A DNA stretch of 64,000 nucleotides from Pseudomonas sp. CM27 (GCF_013179515.1 NZ_JABMCN010000001.1:1-64000), one strand, 5' to 3'; positions 36,053 to 45,511 are shown, numbered from the stretch's first letter. Numbers and translations: made by a program. Notes: generated from the letters alone by a model not told the origin.

Positions 36053-36556
36053 TTATGGGGTTACAGGGGCCGGCAACAGCTCGAGGATTTCCGAGTTGAT
36101 GCCAAAGGTGATGTTGCGGCGCACCACGTTGTCAGCGGCGCCGGCCGCAACGGTGTTGTTCATCACTTTCGCGCGGTAGTAGAAGGTGGTCGGGCTGATT
36201 GCCGGTGATGCATCAGGGTCGCCGTCGTTGAGGGTGACCTTGATGTTGTAATCGCCCTTGCTGCGATCCTTGTGGGCGGTCTTGACGGCATTCTGGCCAG
36301 CATCACCGTTATCCAGGCCCACGGTCATGGTCATGTCGCCGGCATCAGCCGTGCCCTTGTACTTGCGCACCCGGCCATCCTCGAGCGACGTAAAGGTCAC
36401 GCTGCTGAAGGTGTCGCCGAACTCGCCGAGGTCTTCGATTTCACCAACACGCACATAGGTGTCGGCCTCGAACTCGGTTTTGGTGGTCGCGCCGGTCTTG
36501 CTGCCAATGAAGAGGCGGCAGCCGGCGGCTGTATTGAGGTTGTCTTCTGCGGGCAT
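36053..36556 (-). CDS. Major tail tube protein
   Basis: A 167-residue beta-rich protein (MPAEDNLNTAAGCRLFIG, VTFTSLEDGRVRKYKGTADA, MTMTVGLDNGDAGQNAVKTA) matching siphophage tail tube proteins. Strong ribosome binding site GGAGGATCACCC before the ATG, as expected for a highly made structural protein. Confidence 0.85.
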   Translation of the reverse strand: MPAEDNLNTAAGCRLFIGSKTGATTKTEFEADTYVRVGEIEDLGEFGDTFSSVTFTSLEDGRVRKYKGTADAGDMTMTVGLDNGDAGQNAVKTAHKDRSKGDYNIKVTLNDGDPDASPAISPTTFYYRAKVMNNTVAAGAADNVVRRNITFGINSEILELLPAPVTP

Positions 36557-36611
36557 GGGTGATCCTCCAAAGCCACGTTGGATAGAAGCCGCAGCGCGGC
36601 CAGTGGGTGAT

Positions 36612-36998
36612 TCAGTGAGTGGTGATCACACGGACGGTGATCGACCCCTGGTAAGTGATGCCGTCGGCATCGCGCTGGGCGTCGGCCTGCTCGACCCGAA
36701 CGGACACGGCACGGCCGACTTCCAGCGGCAGGCGGCGCTCGTCCAGGGCGGCGATAACCTCGCCGTTGATGCGTTTGACCTCGGCCTGGCCCACGGAATC
36801 GGACCAGACGGACAGATACAGCAGGCGCGTTTCGCGCTTGCGGCCCGAGATTGGGCTGCTGTTGACCGAAACCTCTCGATCGATGGAGACGTACGGCATT
36901 TCGGCGTTCAGCGGCGCGCCATCGTATATCGGGCAGCTAACCTCCGCCTGAAGCCTGGCAAAGATGGCCTCTTGCAGAGCCAAGGATGGATCAGCCAT
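36612..36998 (-). CDS. Tail completion protein (DUF3168)
   Basis: A 128-residue protein with LQEAIFARLQAEVSCPIYDG and PYVSIDREVSV, the DUF3168 pattern of tail terminator/completion proteins. It overlaps the HK97 gp10-like gene by 8 bp. Caps the tail before joining to the head. Confidence 0.87.
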   Translation of the reverse strand: MADPSLALQEAIFARLQAEVSCPIYDGAPLNAEMPYVSIDREVSVNSSPISGRKRETRLLYLSVWSDSVGQAEVKRINGEVIAALDERRLPLEVGRAVSVRVEQADAQRDADGITYQGSITVRVITTH

Positions 36999-37566
36999 TG
37001 CCTACCCCCTGGCTTGCCTTGCGCAGCGTGCGCCGGACGGCTTCCTCAAGATCCGCCATGACGAACTCGCGGTTGACGTCCAGAGACGGACGCAGCCACG
37101 GGTGTGCGGGCCTGGCAGGTATGTCCGGATACTTCCCGAAGAAGTGCTGCCCATCGGACTTGTTCTTCGTGTCGCGCTGGCGGATCGAGTTTCGCCGGCC
37201 TTTCAGTTGCGACTTGTCGCGGTTGTTGGTGTGCACGCCGCCGATCGCGTTCCGGTCAGCTCGCTGGTACATGCTGCCGGAATAGCCCTTGGTCCCGTAC
37301 TCAAGGAACCGTAGGTAAAAGAATCGGCGATTGTCTCGCTTGCCCCGTATGCCCACCTGAGCATCCAGCCCGCTGGGGGTGACGTAGACACGCAGGGCGG
37401 CTGCAGCAGCGCCGGTATCCTTGGGGATCAGCTGTCGCTGGGTTTCGAGTACCCGCGCGGCTGCTTTGGCCATGGCAGGCTGCAACTCGCTGTCCATCGT
37501 CTTGTGGATGTTGCGCAGCGTCCGGCGTAGCCGGATGTCACCGCGAAGGCTCGACCGGCGCGCCAT
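36991..37566 (-). CDS. HK97 gp10-like head-tail joining protein
   Basis: A 191-residue protein with LQPAMAKAAARVLETQRQL, FYLRFLEYGTKGY and ARPAHPWLRPSLD, the HK97 gp10 family pattern (neck/tail completion). An internal basic insert around residues 105-140 is longer than usual. Order in the head-tail cluster is canonical. Confidence 0.87.
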   Translation of the reverse strand: MARRSSLRGDIRLRRTLRNIHKTMDSELQPAMAKAAARVLETQRQLIPKDTGAAAAALRVYVTPSGLDAQVGIRGKRDNRRFFYLRFLEYGTKGYSGSMYQRADRNAIGGVHTNNRDKSQLKGRRNSIRQRDTKNKSDGQHFFGKYPDIPARPAHPWLRPSLDVNREFVMADLEEAVRRTLRKASQGVGNG

Positions 37567-37569
37567 ACC

Positions 37570-37743
37570 CTACTCCTTGGCCGGATCAGCCTTCGGGAGC
37601 TTCGCGGCCTTGTCGGTGACCGCTTCAGCGTACCCCCGGGCAATCAGGCCTTCGCCATAAGCCTTGTCGACCTCGAACTCTTCGCCCTTCTCGCGCTCGC
37701 CAGACGCGCCGGTCAGCGGGCCCAATGCTCGAATTTTCATCAT
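37570..37743 (-). CDS. Small phage protein, 57 aa, in the head-tail cluster
   Basis: Short, charged protein starting MMKIRALGPLTGASGEREKG and ending in KLPKADPAKE, with YGEGLIARGYAEAVTD in the middle. It fits between the gp10-like and head-closure genes with tight spacing. Role unknown; similar tiny connector-region proteins are common in siphophages. Confidence 0.7.
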   Translation of the reverse strand: MMKIRALGPLTGASGEREKGEEFEVDKAYGEGLIARGYAEAVTDKAAKLPKADPAKE

Positions 37744-37748
37744 TCACC

Positions 37749-38075
37749 TCATGGGTTAGGTACCGATGAGCAGAGAAGCCTCATCAAGGAGTTTTCGTTG
37801 TCAGGCAACACGGCCTCAACCTGGTAGGTGATCCCCCTACGTGTCAGGCGCGATCCTGCGACGATATCTGGGCGCGGCCTGCCTATGATTTCGGCAGTTA
37901 CAACAGCACTCAGCTTTTCAGCAACCGCAATGACTCGACCGCTTGGGGTGCGAACCTCACCCCACATTTCAGGGCGAGCAGCAGGCAGCCACGTCACTGT
38001 GGCGCCCCCGGATTTATTCCTCTCCTCGTGTCGATGAGCCACCTGTAGCCGATGACGCAACGGGCCGGCCCTCAT
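37749..38075 (-). CDS. Head closure / head-tail adaptor protein
   Basis: A 108-residue protein beginning MRAGPLRHRLQVAHRHEERN, then PEMWGEVRTPSGR and GSRLTRRGITYQVEAVLP, the SPP1 gp16-like head-tail adaptor pattern. The open frame extends upstream but ATG 38075, which overlaps the gp6-like stop, gives the family start. Confidence 0.85.
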   Translation of the reverse strand: MRAGPLRHRLQVAHRHEERNKSGGATVTWLPAARPEMWGEVRTPSGRVIAVAEKLSAVVTAEIIGRPRPDIVAGSRLTRRGITYQVEAVLPDNENSLMRLLCSSVPNP

Positions 38076-38416
38076 ACGCCCCACCCAATCCGGTGAGGCG
38101 TCAGGAGTGCCACCGAGCCTTTGGGCAGCTCGGTGGCAATGGTTCCGATCACAACGTCCTCGCGGTTGGCGTAAAGATGGCCAAGGATCAGCAAGCAAGC
38201 AGCCTCGATCGGCTTGTTGCAGACCATCGGCGAGTCACCGGCATCCCCGGCGGCGACAGCCTCATCCAGCGCCTGCTGATCGACGTAAAAACGGCGGTTC
38301 AGATATTCCATCGCCTGCCCCTCCGCCGCCTCGACCAGCAGCTCCAGGTACTGGTCATCATCATCGGGATCTCGAAGGTGATGCCGGGCAATGGACATAC
38401 TGATAACCGGCATCAT
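38072..38416 (-). CDS. gp6-like head-tail connector protein
   Basis: A 114-residue mostly helical protein with ARHHLRDPDDDDQYLELLVE and NKPIEAACLLILGHLYANRE, the gp6-like connector (adaptor) family. It attaches beneath the portal. Ends 4 bp into the next gene. Confidence 0.88.
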   Translation of the reverse strand: MMPVISMSIARHHLRDPDDDDQYLELLVEAAEGQAMEYLNRRFYVDQQALDEAVAAGDAGDSPMVCNKPIEAACLLILGHLYANREDVVIGTIATELPKGSVALLTPHRIGWGV

Positions 38417-38953
38417 CTACTCCTTCAGCGGTTCGAGTGATGCCAGATTCCGCTGCACCAGTTCCTCCGCATGCCGGCGCGGCACCTTGTACGCTGGACC
38501 TCCGCGACGACGAAGCTCACCCTCGTCCATGTACGAACGCAGCGGATAGATCTGAAGGGACGCTGGGTTGGAGTTGGCCCGATCATCTAGCGCCAAGTCA
38601 TCAGCGCCGGCGCCGCTATCTGCCAAGACTGAGGCGGCTTGAGCGACGGCTTCGGATGCGGCATCGGCAGCGTCCGTCGTAGAGATACCGGCACCCTGCT
38701 CGCCTGTGACGCAATCCAACCCAGTGCCAGCGGCCGCCTGCCCTTCTGCCGTCAACAGGCCCGAGTCCTCCACCGTGCCTGGAGCAGTTGCAGGTACGCC
38801 CGAATCAGCGGATTCGCTAGCGTCTGGAACGATCACTCGGCTAGGCGAAAGGGGCAATCCGGCAGCTTCAGTCGGCCCGCTGCTGGAATCAACCGTCGAT
38901 ACCGAATCCTTAGCATCAGCCGTCGAGGCTGGTGTTTCCTGTTTACGTGCCAT
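38417..38953 (-). CDS. Low-complexity phage protein between capsid and connector genes
   Basis: A 178-residue protein. The first 130 residues are Ala/Ser/Gly/Asp-rich and probably disordered; the last 45 (YMDEGELRRRGGPAYKVPRR, HAEELVQRNLASLEP) look folded. Its placement next to the capsid gene suggests a head decoration or connector accessory, which is inference. Start ATG 38953 (MARKQETPAS). Confidence 0.7.
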   Translation of the reverse strand: MARKQETPASTADAKDSVSTVDSSSGPTEAAGLPLSPSRVIVPDASESADSGVPATAPGTVEDSGLLTAEGQAAAGTGLDCVTGEQGAGISTTDAADAASEAVAQAASVLADSGAGADDLALDDRANSNPASLQIYPLRSYMDEGELRRRGGPAYKVPRRHAEELVQRNLASLEPLKE

Positions 38954-39001
38954 TGGATTACTCCATTGCGGCGCCATTTCTGGCGCCGATCTGCGGGATG
39001 G

Positions 39002-40189
39002 TTAAGGCGTGACCAGCGGGCCAGTAACGAATGCTTCGTCGCGATAGATGGCAAAGGCCAGGCGCTCTTCAGCACGAATCGTTGCCATGTTTTTCTCGAA
39101 GTCATCACTGTTCTCGGTCGAGATCAACACTTCGATTTCCATGCGGTCGAAGATCTGAGCGCCGAGCTTGAAGGCACCAACCAAGAAGTCGTTCTGGGTC
39201 ATGGCCTGGGTGGAAACCACCGGACGATTCCACAGCTTCGCGTTGGTGCCTTCTTGCGGTTGACCGATGATGTAGCGGCCTTCCCCGTCCTTGGTCAGCT
39301 CAATGGCCGCCCAGTCGATCGGGTTGAGCACGATGCCGTCCGATGGAAACTCGGCCAGTTCGGCCTGCAGAAGTGCCAGGCGCAGGCGGTCAATGCGCTG
39401 CTCGCCCACCACAGCAACGCCAGCTGGGGCGGCGTACAGTTGAGCAACCGTCATGAGGCCCTGCAGGTTCACCCCGGTGCCGTTGCCGTAAAGCAACTGA
39501 GCCTCTTCAGCCATGTTGAGGCCGTAGCGTGCACGACCGTCGATGTAGCTCTGCAAGGCCTTGGCATCGTCCAGCATCTGCCGGCTGGCTTTGAACAAAT
39601 GGGCGATGGTCCTCACGTTCGCAGTGGTCAGGCCGAAGGTCAGATCGGAATACGGCTTGGCAGTCGTCTCCGCCACGGTGCGGGCGTTGTTGGTGAAGCC
39701 AGTCTCACGCACGTACTCGATGGAGTTCGATTCTGTGGTACCCGGCGCGACCAGGTCGCGAACGGTCAGTCGCCGTTGAGCCGGGGCAATGATCCCCGGC
39801 AGGCGCTGAGTCTGCACCAGGTCGCCGCCGGTTGCGGTGGTGATGGCCGCACGCGGTACGGAGACACGACGAGAGCCGCGGAAGGACGAGTTCATGTCCT
39901 TCATTTCTTCGCTTTCGATCACGAGGGCGCCTACCGATTTCTGCGGTTCCTCCTGATGGTTGCGATCCCGGCTTGCGTTCACGAGCTTCTGCTCGGCCTC
40001 GCCCAGTCGCGCCTGAAGCTCGCCCTGCTTTGTCAGCAGTTCATCAACCTTGGCGCGGGTTTCGGTATTCATTTCACCGGAGGCCTTGATCTGCTTCTCG
40101 GTCGCCTCGGCCTGGCTTTTGATCTGATCGCCAATGCCCTTGAGGCTGGCGTTGAGTTCCTTGACTTGGGCTTCAAAGTCCATGGTCAC
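39002..40189 (-). CDS. HK97-family major capsid protein
   Basis: A 395-residue protein. The first ~100 residues form a coiled-coil delta (scaffold) domain (FEAQVKELNASLKGIGDQIK), followed by the HK97 fold with LVAPGTTESNSIEYVRE, LFKASRQMLDDAKALQSYID, PIDWAAIELTKDGEGRYI and the C-terminal RAEERLAFAIYRDEAFV. The delta domain is presumably removed by the adjacent ClpP-like protease. An alternative start MDFEAQ lies at 40183. Confidence 0.93.
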   Translation of the reverse strand: MTMDFEAQVKELNASLKGIGDQIKSQAEATEKQIKASGEMNTETRAKVDELLTKQGELQARLGEAEQKLVNASRDRNHQEEPQKSVGALVIESEEMKDMNSSFRGSRRVSVPRAAITTATGGDLVQTQRLPGIIAPAQRRLTVRDLVAPGTTESNSIEYVRETGFTNNARTVAETTAKPYSDLTFGLTTANVRTIAHLFKASRQMLDDAKALQSYIDGRARYGLNMAEEAQLLYGNGTGVNLQGLMTVAQLYAAPAGVAVVGEQRIDRLRLALLQAELAEFPSDGIVLNPIDWAAIELTKDGEGRYIIGQPQEGTNAKLWNRPVVSTQAMTQNDFLVGAFKLGAQIFDRMEIEVLISTENSDDFEKNMATIRAEERLAFAIYRDEAFVTGPLVTP

Positions 40190-41043
40190 TTTCCTTTCAG
40201 AGAATTGAGGAGATTGGTTGCCGCGCTCAGAGAGGCGGAGAGGTCTGGCGCGACAGCGCGGGGCTTATCGGGCGGGGCAGCGTTATGCGTACCCCCGCCG
40301 GTAGCGCGAGGCATACCGGACTTGAAACTGGCGAATAGTTCGCGGCGCTCGGAGCGAGGCATGCCACCCTTGGCCAGCGCTACATCCATGGCCTTGAGCG
40401 CATTGGCCTGCGCGGCATCTTCGGTTTCGCGCTCGGTTACTTCAGTGGACGACAACAGCCCGGTGGCCAGGCCAAGCTCCACGGCACGCTTGCCGCGGAT
40501 GTAGGTTTCGTCGTCCATCAGCTCGGCCATGTCTTCTGTCGACTGGCCGCTGGTCTCGGCATAGAGGTCTGCCATCGCGGCGTCGAACTCCTCCATGTCG
40601 TCAGCGATGTCGCGCAGGTAGTTGCGATTGCCGGCAAGCCAGGTCCAGCAGTTGTGGATCATGAGGAAGGCGCTGCTGGCCACCTCGCGTTTTTTGCCGG
40701 CCAGGAACACAATCGACGCAGCGCTAGCCGCCATGCCGAGCACCTTGGTGGTGACTTGGTGGCTGTGCTCCTGCAGGCGGTTGTAGATGGCAATGCCTTC
40801 GAACATATCGCCGCCTGGCGAGTTGATGTAGACGGTGACATCACGCTCGCCTATGGCCCGCAGCGCGGCATCGACTCGTTTCAGCGTGACGCCTTCGCCA
40901 TACCAGTCTTCGCCGATCACTCCGTAAACAGTAATGGTGTCCGAGGTGTTCTCGACGGCCGCCTGGATCGCGGGATTCCATTTTTCGAGCGCGCGCGGGC
41001 TCATCTCGCTGCGCAGGCCGCGAGACTGGATCTTGTGCTTCAT
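40186..41043 (-). CDS. ClpP-type head maturation protease
   Basis: A 285-residue serine protease of the phage ClpP/S49-like family. It has VTVYINSPGGDMFEG, catalytic Ser107 in GMAASAAS and His130 in FLMIHNCW. It cuts the capsid delta domain during maturation. It lies between portal and capsid and overlaps the capsid start by 4 bp. Confidence 0.93.
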   Translation of the reverse strand: MKHKIQSRGLRSEMSPRALEKWNPAIQAAVENTSDTITVYGVIGEDWYGEGVTLKRVDAALRAIGERDVTVYINSPGGDMFEGIAIYNRLQEHSHQVTTKVLGMAASAASIVFLAGKKREVASSAFLMIHNCWTWLAGNRNYLRDIADDMEEFDAAMADLYAETSGQSTEDMAELMDDETYIRGKRAVELGLATGLLSSTEVTERETEDAAQANALKAMDVALAKGGMPRSERRELFASFKSGMPRATGGGTHNAAPPDKPRAVAPDLSASLSAATNLLNSLKGK

Positions 41044-41059
41044 GGATTGCTCCCGTGAT

Positions 41060-42364
41060 TTACTTTTCCGGCTGTTGGAGCCAGTTCATCAGTGCGGCCC
41101 TTGCGGCCTGGCTATCGTTTTGCTTGCCCAACTGGTCAAGTGGCACCAGGTTGGATTGCACCGTCAGTACATCGCCACCCGGCATGCTCGGAAGGTTTTC
41201 TTTGCGACGGCCCTCGTTTCGGGTCATGTAGCCGTTCTGCCCCATTGTGCTGAGATAGGCAGCGCGACCGGCGCTGTCCGCGCGCAGGAACGCTTCAAGT
41301 GAGTACTCTGCGTAGAACTTGATCCGGTCAACAGCCGTCATGCACCACTTGTTCACGCACTGCTCGATCGGCGCCGTAAAGGACATGATGCAGTAGGTTA
41401 GGAACGCGATCTGCTGCTGTTCCAGCCCCGTGCCCCAGTTGCTGCCCTTGTCGGTCTTCATCACCATCCAAGGCGGGACGCCGAACCAGCGGCAGATTTC
41501 CTCGATGCTGTGTCCTCTCGACTCCAGCAGCTGAGCATCAGCAGGGTTGATGCCGATCATTTCCGGCTTCACACCTTGCTCGAGCACGGGGCTCTTGCCG
41601 GCATTCAACGCCCCAGAGATCGTCTTGACGTACTCGCGGAACTCAACGCGCTGGGCAGGGTTCAGCGTTTTGTCCACCGAGAACGCGACCGTAGGCATCA
41701 TGCCGTTGCGGAACGTACTGTTGGCGGCGTCGTCTGCTGACATTGCAGAACCGAACACATCCGCGCCGTAACGAATGGCGGAAAGTCCAACTCGGCCATC
41801 CAGGGTAAACGCCGGGATGTGCAGCATGTCTTGTCGCAAAATCTCCCGGCGCGCGCCCTTTCGGGGCCTGAAGAAATACCTGAGCCGTCCATCGTCGTCG
41901 AACTCAGGATCGACTCTCGACGGCATCAGGAAGTCCAAGGCGATGACGCGTCCAGCAGAGCGATGGATCTCGCAGTAGGCGTTGCCCCACAACAGCATCG
42001 AGGCGACCACTGCCTGCCAGAAATGGAAGGCAGCCATGTCTTCGTTGGGGCTGTTGTGAACAACGTCGTACAGCGGGAAATCGCGGGCGCTCTCTCGACT
42101 ACCATCGGGCATCCGCCGATAGATGCTCAATGGCAGGCCGGCTACCGAGGTCGAGATGATACGGACGCATGCCCACACGGTGGACAGGCGCATGGCCTTG
42201 TCGACGCTGACTGACTTACCGCTACTGGACTGGGCACCGTTAAAGGCACTCCAGAAGCCGCCATCCGACAGTTTGATAGTCTTCCCCAGCCACTCACTCA
42301 TGCTGGCTGAGGGTTTGGTGGCAGCAGCACCCAATGCCTGGGATAGGGTTTTAATCACTGACAA
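41060..42364 (-). CDS. HK97-family portal protein
   Basis: A 434-residue portal with RLSTVWACVRIISTSVAGLP, LWGNAYCEIHR, MLHIPAF, and GVPPWMVMKTDKGSNWGTGL, the classic HK97 portal series. The 12-subunit ring forms the DNA entry vertex. The frame opens with TTG 42364, but GTG 42358 with AGAGGG 7 nt upstream is the likelier start. Confidence 0.93.
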   Translation of the reverse strand: MSVIKTLSQALGAAATKPSASMSEWLGKTIKLSDGGFWSAFNGAQSSSGKSVSVDKAMRLSTVWACVRIISTSVAGLPLSIYRRMPDGSRESARDFPLYDVVHNSPNEDMAAFHFWQAVVASMLLWGNAYCEIHRSAGRVIALDFLMPSRVDPEFDDDGRLRYFFRPRKGARREILRQDMLHIPAFTLDGRVGLSAIRYGADVFGSAMSADDAANSTFRNGMMPTVAFSVDKTLNPAQRVEFREYVKTISGALNAGKSPVLEQGVKPEMIGINPADAQLLESRGHSIEEICRWFGVPPWMVMKTDKGSNWGTGLEQQQIAFLTYCIMSFTAPIEQCVNKWCMTAVDRIKFYAEYSLEAFLRADSAGRAAYLSTMGQNGYMTRNEGRRKENLPSMPGGDVLTVQSNLVPLDQLGKQNDSQAARAALMNWLQQPEK

Positions 42365-42512
42365 GCCCTCTGCGGATGAAGCCAGCGATGCAGAAGAAGC
42401 TCAGCGATCCGGCCAGCAAAGCCCAGCCGGTACCAGCCAGCATCCAGACCCCGCTGCATGCCAAGCAGAAAGCGACCACTGCGCAGGCGATGAAAATATG
42501 AAATGCGTTCAT
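42351..42512 (-). CDS. Tiny two-helix membrane protein between terminase and portal
   Basis: A 53-residue protein made of two hydrophobic segments (FHIFIACAVVAFCLACSGVW and GWALLAGSLSFFCIAGFI) and a basic tail. It overlaps the terminase stop and the portal start, so it is translationally coupled to both. Small membrane proteins at this place are known in siphophages without a defined role. Confidence 0.65.
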   Translation of the reverse strand: MNAFHIFIACAVVAFCLACSGVWMLAGTGWALLAGSLSFFCIAGFIRRGLVSD

Positions 42513-44188
42513 GCGATCAGTGGGTCCCGAATTCCAGCCATAAAGTTGTCCATTCCCCCACGCCCCTCAGGATTGAGGCTGATCAGAGAAACGGCGTTGA
42601 ATGTAGCCATGAGCGGATCGATCTTGGCCGTGCCCGAGGCCTGCTTGGTGATCAAGAAGGCGTTGGCCGACGGCACGCCTTTGGCGTTCCCGCACGACCA
42701 GGCCATGAGCGGCTGGCCGCAGTGCAGCAGCGTGCCCTCGGCAAGCTTGCGTTCCGTGGTCTTGATCGCGCCGGTCAACTTCCAGCCTTGGGAAATGCCA
42801 ACGATCTTGTCTTCTTCGACGCCGGCATCTGCCAAAGCATCAAGAACGGAGCCAATGCCAGCCGGGTCTAGCCCGACCTTGTCCAGCAGGCCCGACTCAT
42901 TGATGCGCTTAACGATTGCAGCGAATTCCTCGACGTCATCGCCGATGCGCTTGACGATGGTCAAATCGCCAATCGCTTCGAGGTCCTTAAGCCTGGGCGC
43001 TTCGGACTTGCGCCGCTCAAGCACCGAGGGGTGGGCCCAGGCATGCGCCCAGTGGAACCACCGTCGCGTACCTGTCTCTCGGCCTACGACAGCAAGCCCG
43101 AGCAAGTCGTCCAGGCCGCCGCCGTCACCGCCCACATCAATGACCTCGCACCGCTCAAGGATCTGCTCCAGATTGAGCCATGTGGCCGCCTGCGGCTCCC
43201 AGAACTCTGCGCCCACCCAGGCGTCCGACATCAGGGCCAGGCCGATCTCGATGTTTAGGTGCTTGGCCAGGAAACCACGCAACTCAGCTTCGCCGTCGAT
43301 TTCCGCTTGCATGAACAGGCGTTCAAGCGTGGGGCGATCCACCGAGAACCCCATGTTTGGGTTCACCAGGTGGAAGTTCTCGGGCTTGCGCGCAGCGCCG
43401 CTGTCGATCATCTCTTTCGAGAATTCGTAGATGATCGGCAGGAAGCGATTGTCGTTGATACGGCCATCACGCACGCCGCGGGCATAATTCAGCTTCGACC
43501 GGAACACCCCGGCCGGCGGCTCGTTCGATTGAGTGGTCAGCCAGATGACAAAGCCTTCAGGACGGGACAGCAGGCCACCGGTGGCCTCCCGGATCATATC
43601 AGCGGCTTTCGGATTCTTGCCAAACAGCCAAGCCTCGTCGATCAGCACGCCAACGGCCTTCTTGCCGCCCACCACGTCGCTATCAGCGGCGACGACCTTC
43701 AGCGTGGCGCCCGTCTCGCGGTGAGTGATCAGCCGAAGGTGTGGCTGCACGTGCAGCAGGTCCTTCAGCTCTTCGTCGTTGTTGACCATGTCCTTGGCTG
43801 GGACGAAGGCGTTGTCGGCAATTTCCTTTGTCGGAGCGAGGATGATGAACTCCGCCGACATCCGCCAGTTGCGCACTAGGGCCGTCAGCATGATTGCAGC
43901 GGCGATGGTTGACTTGCTGTTCTTCTTCGGGATGCAAAGCATGAACTCCCGAATCAGGCGCTCGCCTGTTTCACTGTTGTAGCTACCGAATACAGCCCCA
44001 GCGAAAGCCAGCACCCACGGTGCGCATGCACTCTCGATAGTTGGACTGCCCGGGGCGTCGACGATGCGAAGCCCCTTGAAAACCTCAAGGCTCTCTTCAG
44101 CCTCCTGAGGGAACAGCGGTTCAGGGATGATCGATTCGCTGGCAGCCAGGCGCCGCCACCAATCCGGGCAGGCCGTGGTCCAAAGCAT
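42509..44188 (-). CDS. Terminase large subunit
   Basis: A 559-residue packaging motor. The N-terminal ATPase has a Walker A-like motif PKKNSKST (87-94), coupling segment ILAPTKE and Walker B VLIDEAW (181-187). The C-terminal nuclease has IDVGGDGGGLDDLLG and GLDPAGIGS. It cuts and translocates genome concatemers into proheads with the small subunit and the neighbouring HNH protein. Confidence 0.93.
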   Translation of the reverse strand: MLWTTACPDWWRRLAASESIIPEPLFPQEAEESLEVFKGLRIVDAPGSPTIESACAPWVLAFAGAVFGSYNSETGERLIREFMLCIPKKNSKSTIAAAIMLTALVRNWRMSAEFIILAPTKEIADNAFVPAKDMVNNDEELKDLLHVQPHLRLITHRETGATLKVVAADSDVVGGKKAVGVLIDEAWLFGKNPKAADMIREATGGLLSRPEGFVIWLTTQSNEPPAGVFRSKLNYARGVRDGRINDNRFLPIIYEFSKEMIDSGAARKPENFHLVNPNMGFSVDRPTLERLFMQAEIDGEAELRGFLAKHLNIEIGLALMSDAWVGAEFWEPQAATWLNLEQILERCEVIDVGGDGGGLDDLLGLAVVGRETGTRRWFHWAHAWAHPSVLERRKSEAPRLKDLEAIGDLTIVKRIGDDVEEFAAIVKRINESGLLDKVGLDPAGIGSVLDALADAGVEEDKIVGISQGWKLTGAIKTTERKLAEGTLLHCGQPLMAWSCGNAKGVPSANAFLITKQASGTAKIDPLMATFNAVSLISLNPEGRGGMDNFMAGIRDPLIA

Positions 44189-44191
44189 GTG

Positions 44192-44698
44192 TCACCCCTT
44201 GACGACAGTGAGCGGCGGTTTGCTCTGGGAGTACTTGCCCTTGCCGGCCTCTTTCGCGGCTTCCGCCTTCTGTTCTTTCTTGCCCGTTTCGGCCTTCTTC
44301 CCGTGGATGTACGGAACGGCCGTCTGTGCGGCGTTCCGCCGGTCAAATACTTTTGCCCGTGGCTCATTCATCAGTGCGAGCAGCCAAACCAGCGGATCGT
44401 CGGTTGACGGCAGGCAGCTCAGGAACTCGCCATCGGCTTCGTTGACTTCGGGAGGGTCTTCAGCTGGCTCATCCGCCTTCGATTTTCCCCTACGTTTTTT
44501 GGGCTCAGGGTTAACACTGAGCTCTGCCCGACGAGCCAGGATGGCGGATGCGATCTTTGGATCACTGGCCCAGCGCGAACCAGCGGCAGCAGCCGTCGAG
44601 GGCTTGCTGCCCGCAGCTTCCGCCGCTTCTTTGTTGGACGCGCCCTTAGCCTTAGCGTCAACAAACTGTCGCTGTTTGTCTGTTAACACCATTAACAA
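44192..44698 (-). CDS. Terminase small subunit
   Basis: A 168-residue DNA-recognition subunit. The N-terminal HTH-like region is LTDKQRQFVDAKAKGASNKE, then AAAAGSRWASDPKIASAI; the rest is charged and low complexity, ending in KPPLTVVKG. It sits 3 bp before the large subunit. ATG 44692 is an alternative start. Confidence 0.88.
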   Translation of the reverse strand: MLMVLTDKQRQFVDAKAKGASNKEAAEAAGSKPSTAAAAGSRWASDPKIASAILARRAELSVNPEPKKRRGKSKADEPAEDPPEVNEADGEFLSCLPSTDDPLVWLLALMNEPRAKVFDRRNAAQTAVPYIHGKKAETGKKEQKAEAAKEAGKGKYSQSKPPLTVVKG

Positions 44699-44849
44699 AA
44701 ACCTTTAGGGGGGAGAAAAATGTCTACGTGGGGTCGGAGGCGGTCTAGCTAGATGAGAATCCCTAACTTTTAACCCCCTACCCCTTTCGTGGCACGTCAT
44801 TGGCGTGCCTTTAGCTCAGCGCGTTGGGTTTCGGCGATCTGCTGACGTG

Positions 44850-45191
44850 TCAGCCACCCAGCCCCGCCGCCTCCTCAGCCTGCTTGACGGAGTCGTGGCA
44901 AGGCTTGCAGAGACTCTGCCAATTGGCCTCATCCCAGAAGAGAACCATGTCTCCACGGTGAGCAACGATGTGGTCGACTACCCTGGCCACAGTTGTGCGG
45001 CCGTTCCGCTCGCAGTAGACGCACAGCGGGTTGTCGCGCAGGTACCGTTCTCGGGCTTGCTGCCACTTGTAGCCATAGCCGCGCTGGGAGCTGGTCATGC
45101 CGCTCCGCCAGCTGCCTGGCGTGGCCACCTTGACCCGCGAACCTGCGCTTTCCTTGATGCGAGAGCCGAGCGTCCTGAGCCGGGCCATCAT
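44850..45191 (-). CDS. HNH endonuclease (packaging-associated)
   Basis: A 113-residue HNH nuclease: CVYCERNG, VVDHIVAHRGD and WQSLCKPCHDSVKQ give the two CxxC zinc pairs and the catalytic His. HNH proteins beside HK97-type terminases are needed for cos cleavage in several phages. It overlaps the holin gene by 4 bp. Confidence 0.9.
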   Translation of the reverse strand: MMARLRTLGSRIKESAGSRVKVATPGSWRSGMTSSQRGYGYKWQQARERYLRDNPLCVYCERNGRTTVARVVDHIVAHRGDMVLFWDEANWQSLCKPCHDSVKQAEEAAGLGG

Positions 45192-45511
45192 CCCTGCGCC
45201 TTGCGAGACAGGAAAAGGTCGGAGTAGACCCGAAGCTTCTCCACACCCATGAAGCCGACCATACCTCCGGCAAAGGTGGCCATGCCCTGGGGCAGCCCCA
45301 TCCATTCGAGCAGCGGCACCAAGGCCAACGTGATGAGGCCGCACAGCGCGCCCTCCAAGAACATCTGTCTCCGTGTGCCGCCGCCATACACCACCCGGAG
45401 GACGGCGATCGCAACGGACAAGCCAGCAGCACCCAGTTGAGGCTGATGGGCCAGCACCCCAGTGAGCACAGCGGCCCACAGGCTAGGATCCTTCTCGGGC
45501 ATGTTCGGCAT
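45188..45511 (-). CDS. Phage holin, lambda-type (Phage_holin_3-like)
   Basis: A 107-residue membrane protein with three hydrophobic segments (LGAAGLSVAIAVLRVVYG, GALCGLITLALVPLLEWMG, MATFAGGMVGFMGV), the pattern of lambda-family holins. It would permeabilise the inner membrane for endolysin release. Here it precedes the terminase genes instead of sitting with endolysin and Rz. Confidence 0.88.
   Translation of the reverse strand: MPNMPEKDPSLWAAVLTGVLAHQPQLGAAGLSVAIAVLRVVYGGGTRRQMFLEGALCGLITLALVPLLEWMGLPQGMATFAGGMVGFMGVEKLRVYSDLFLSRKAQG

Noticed and set aside
38639-40504. Long plus-strand ORF across the capsid and protease genes
   Set aside because: It is antisense to two well-identified phage genes and shows no protein features of its own.
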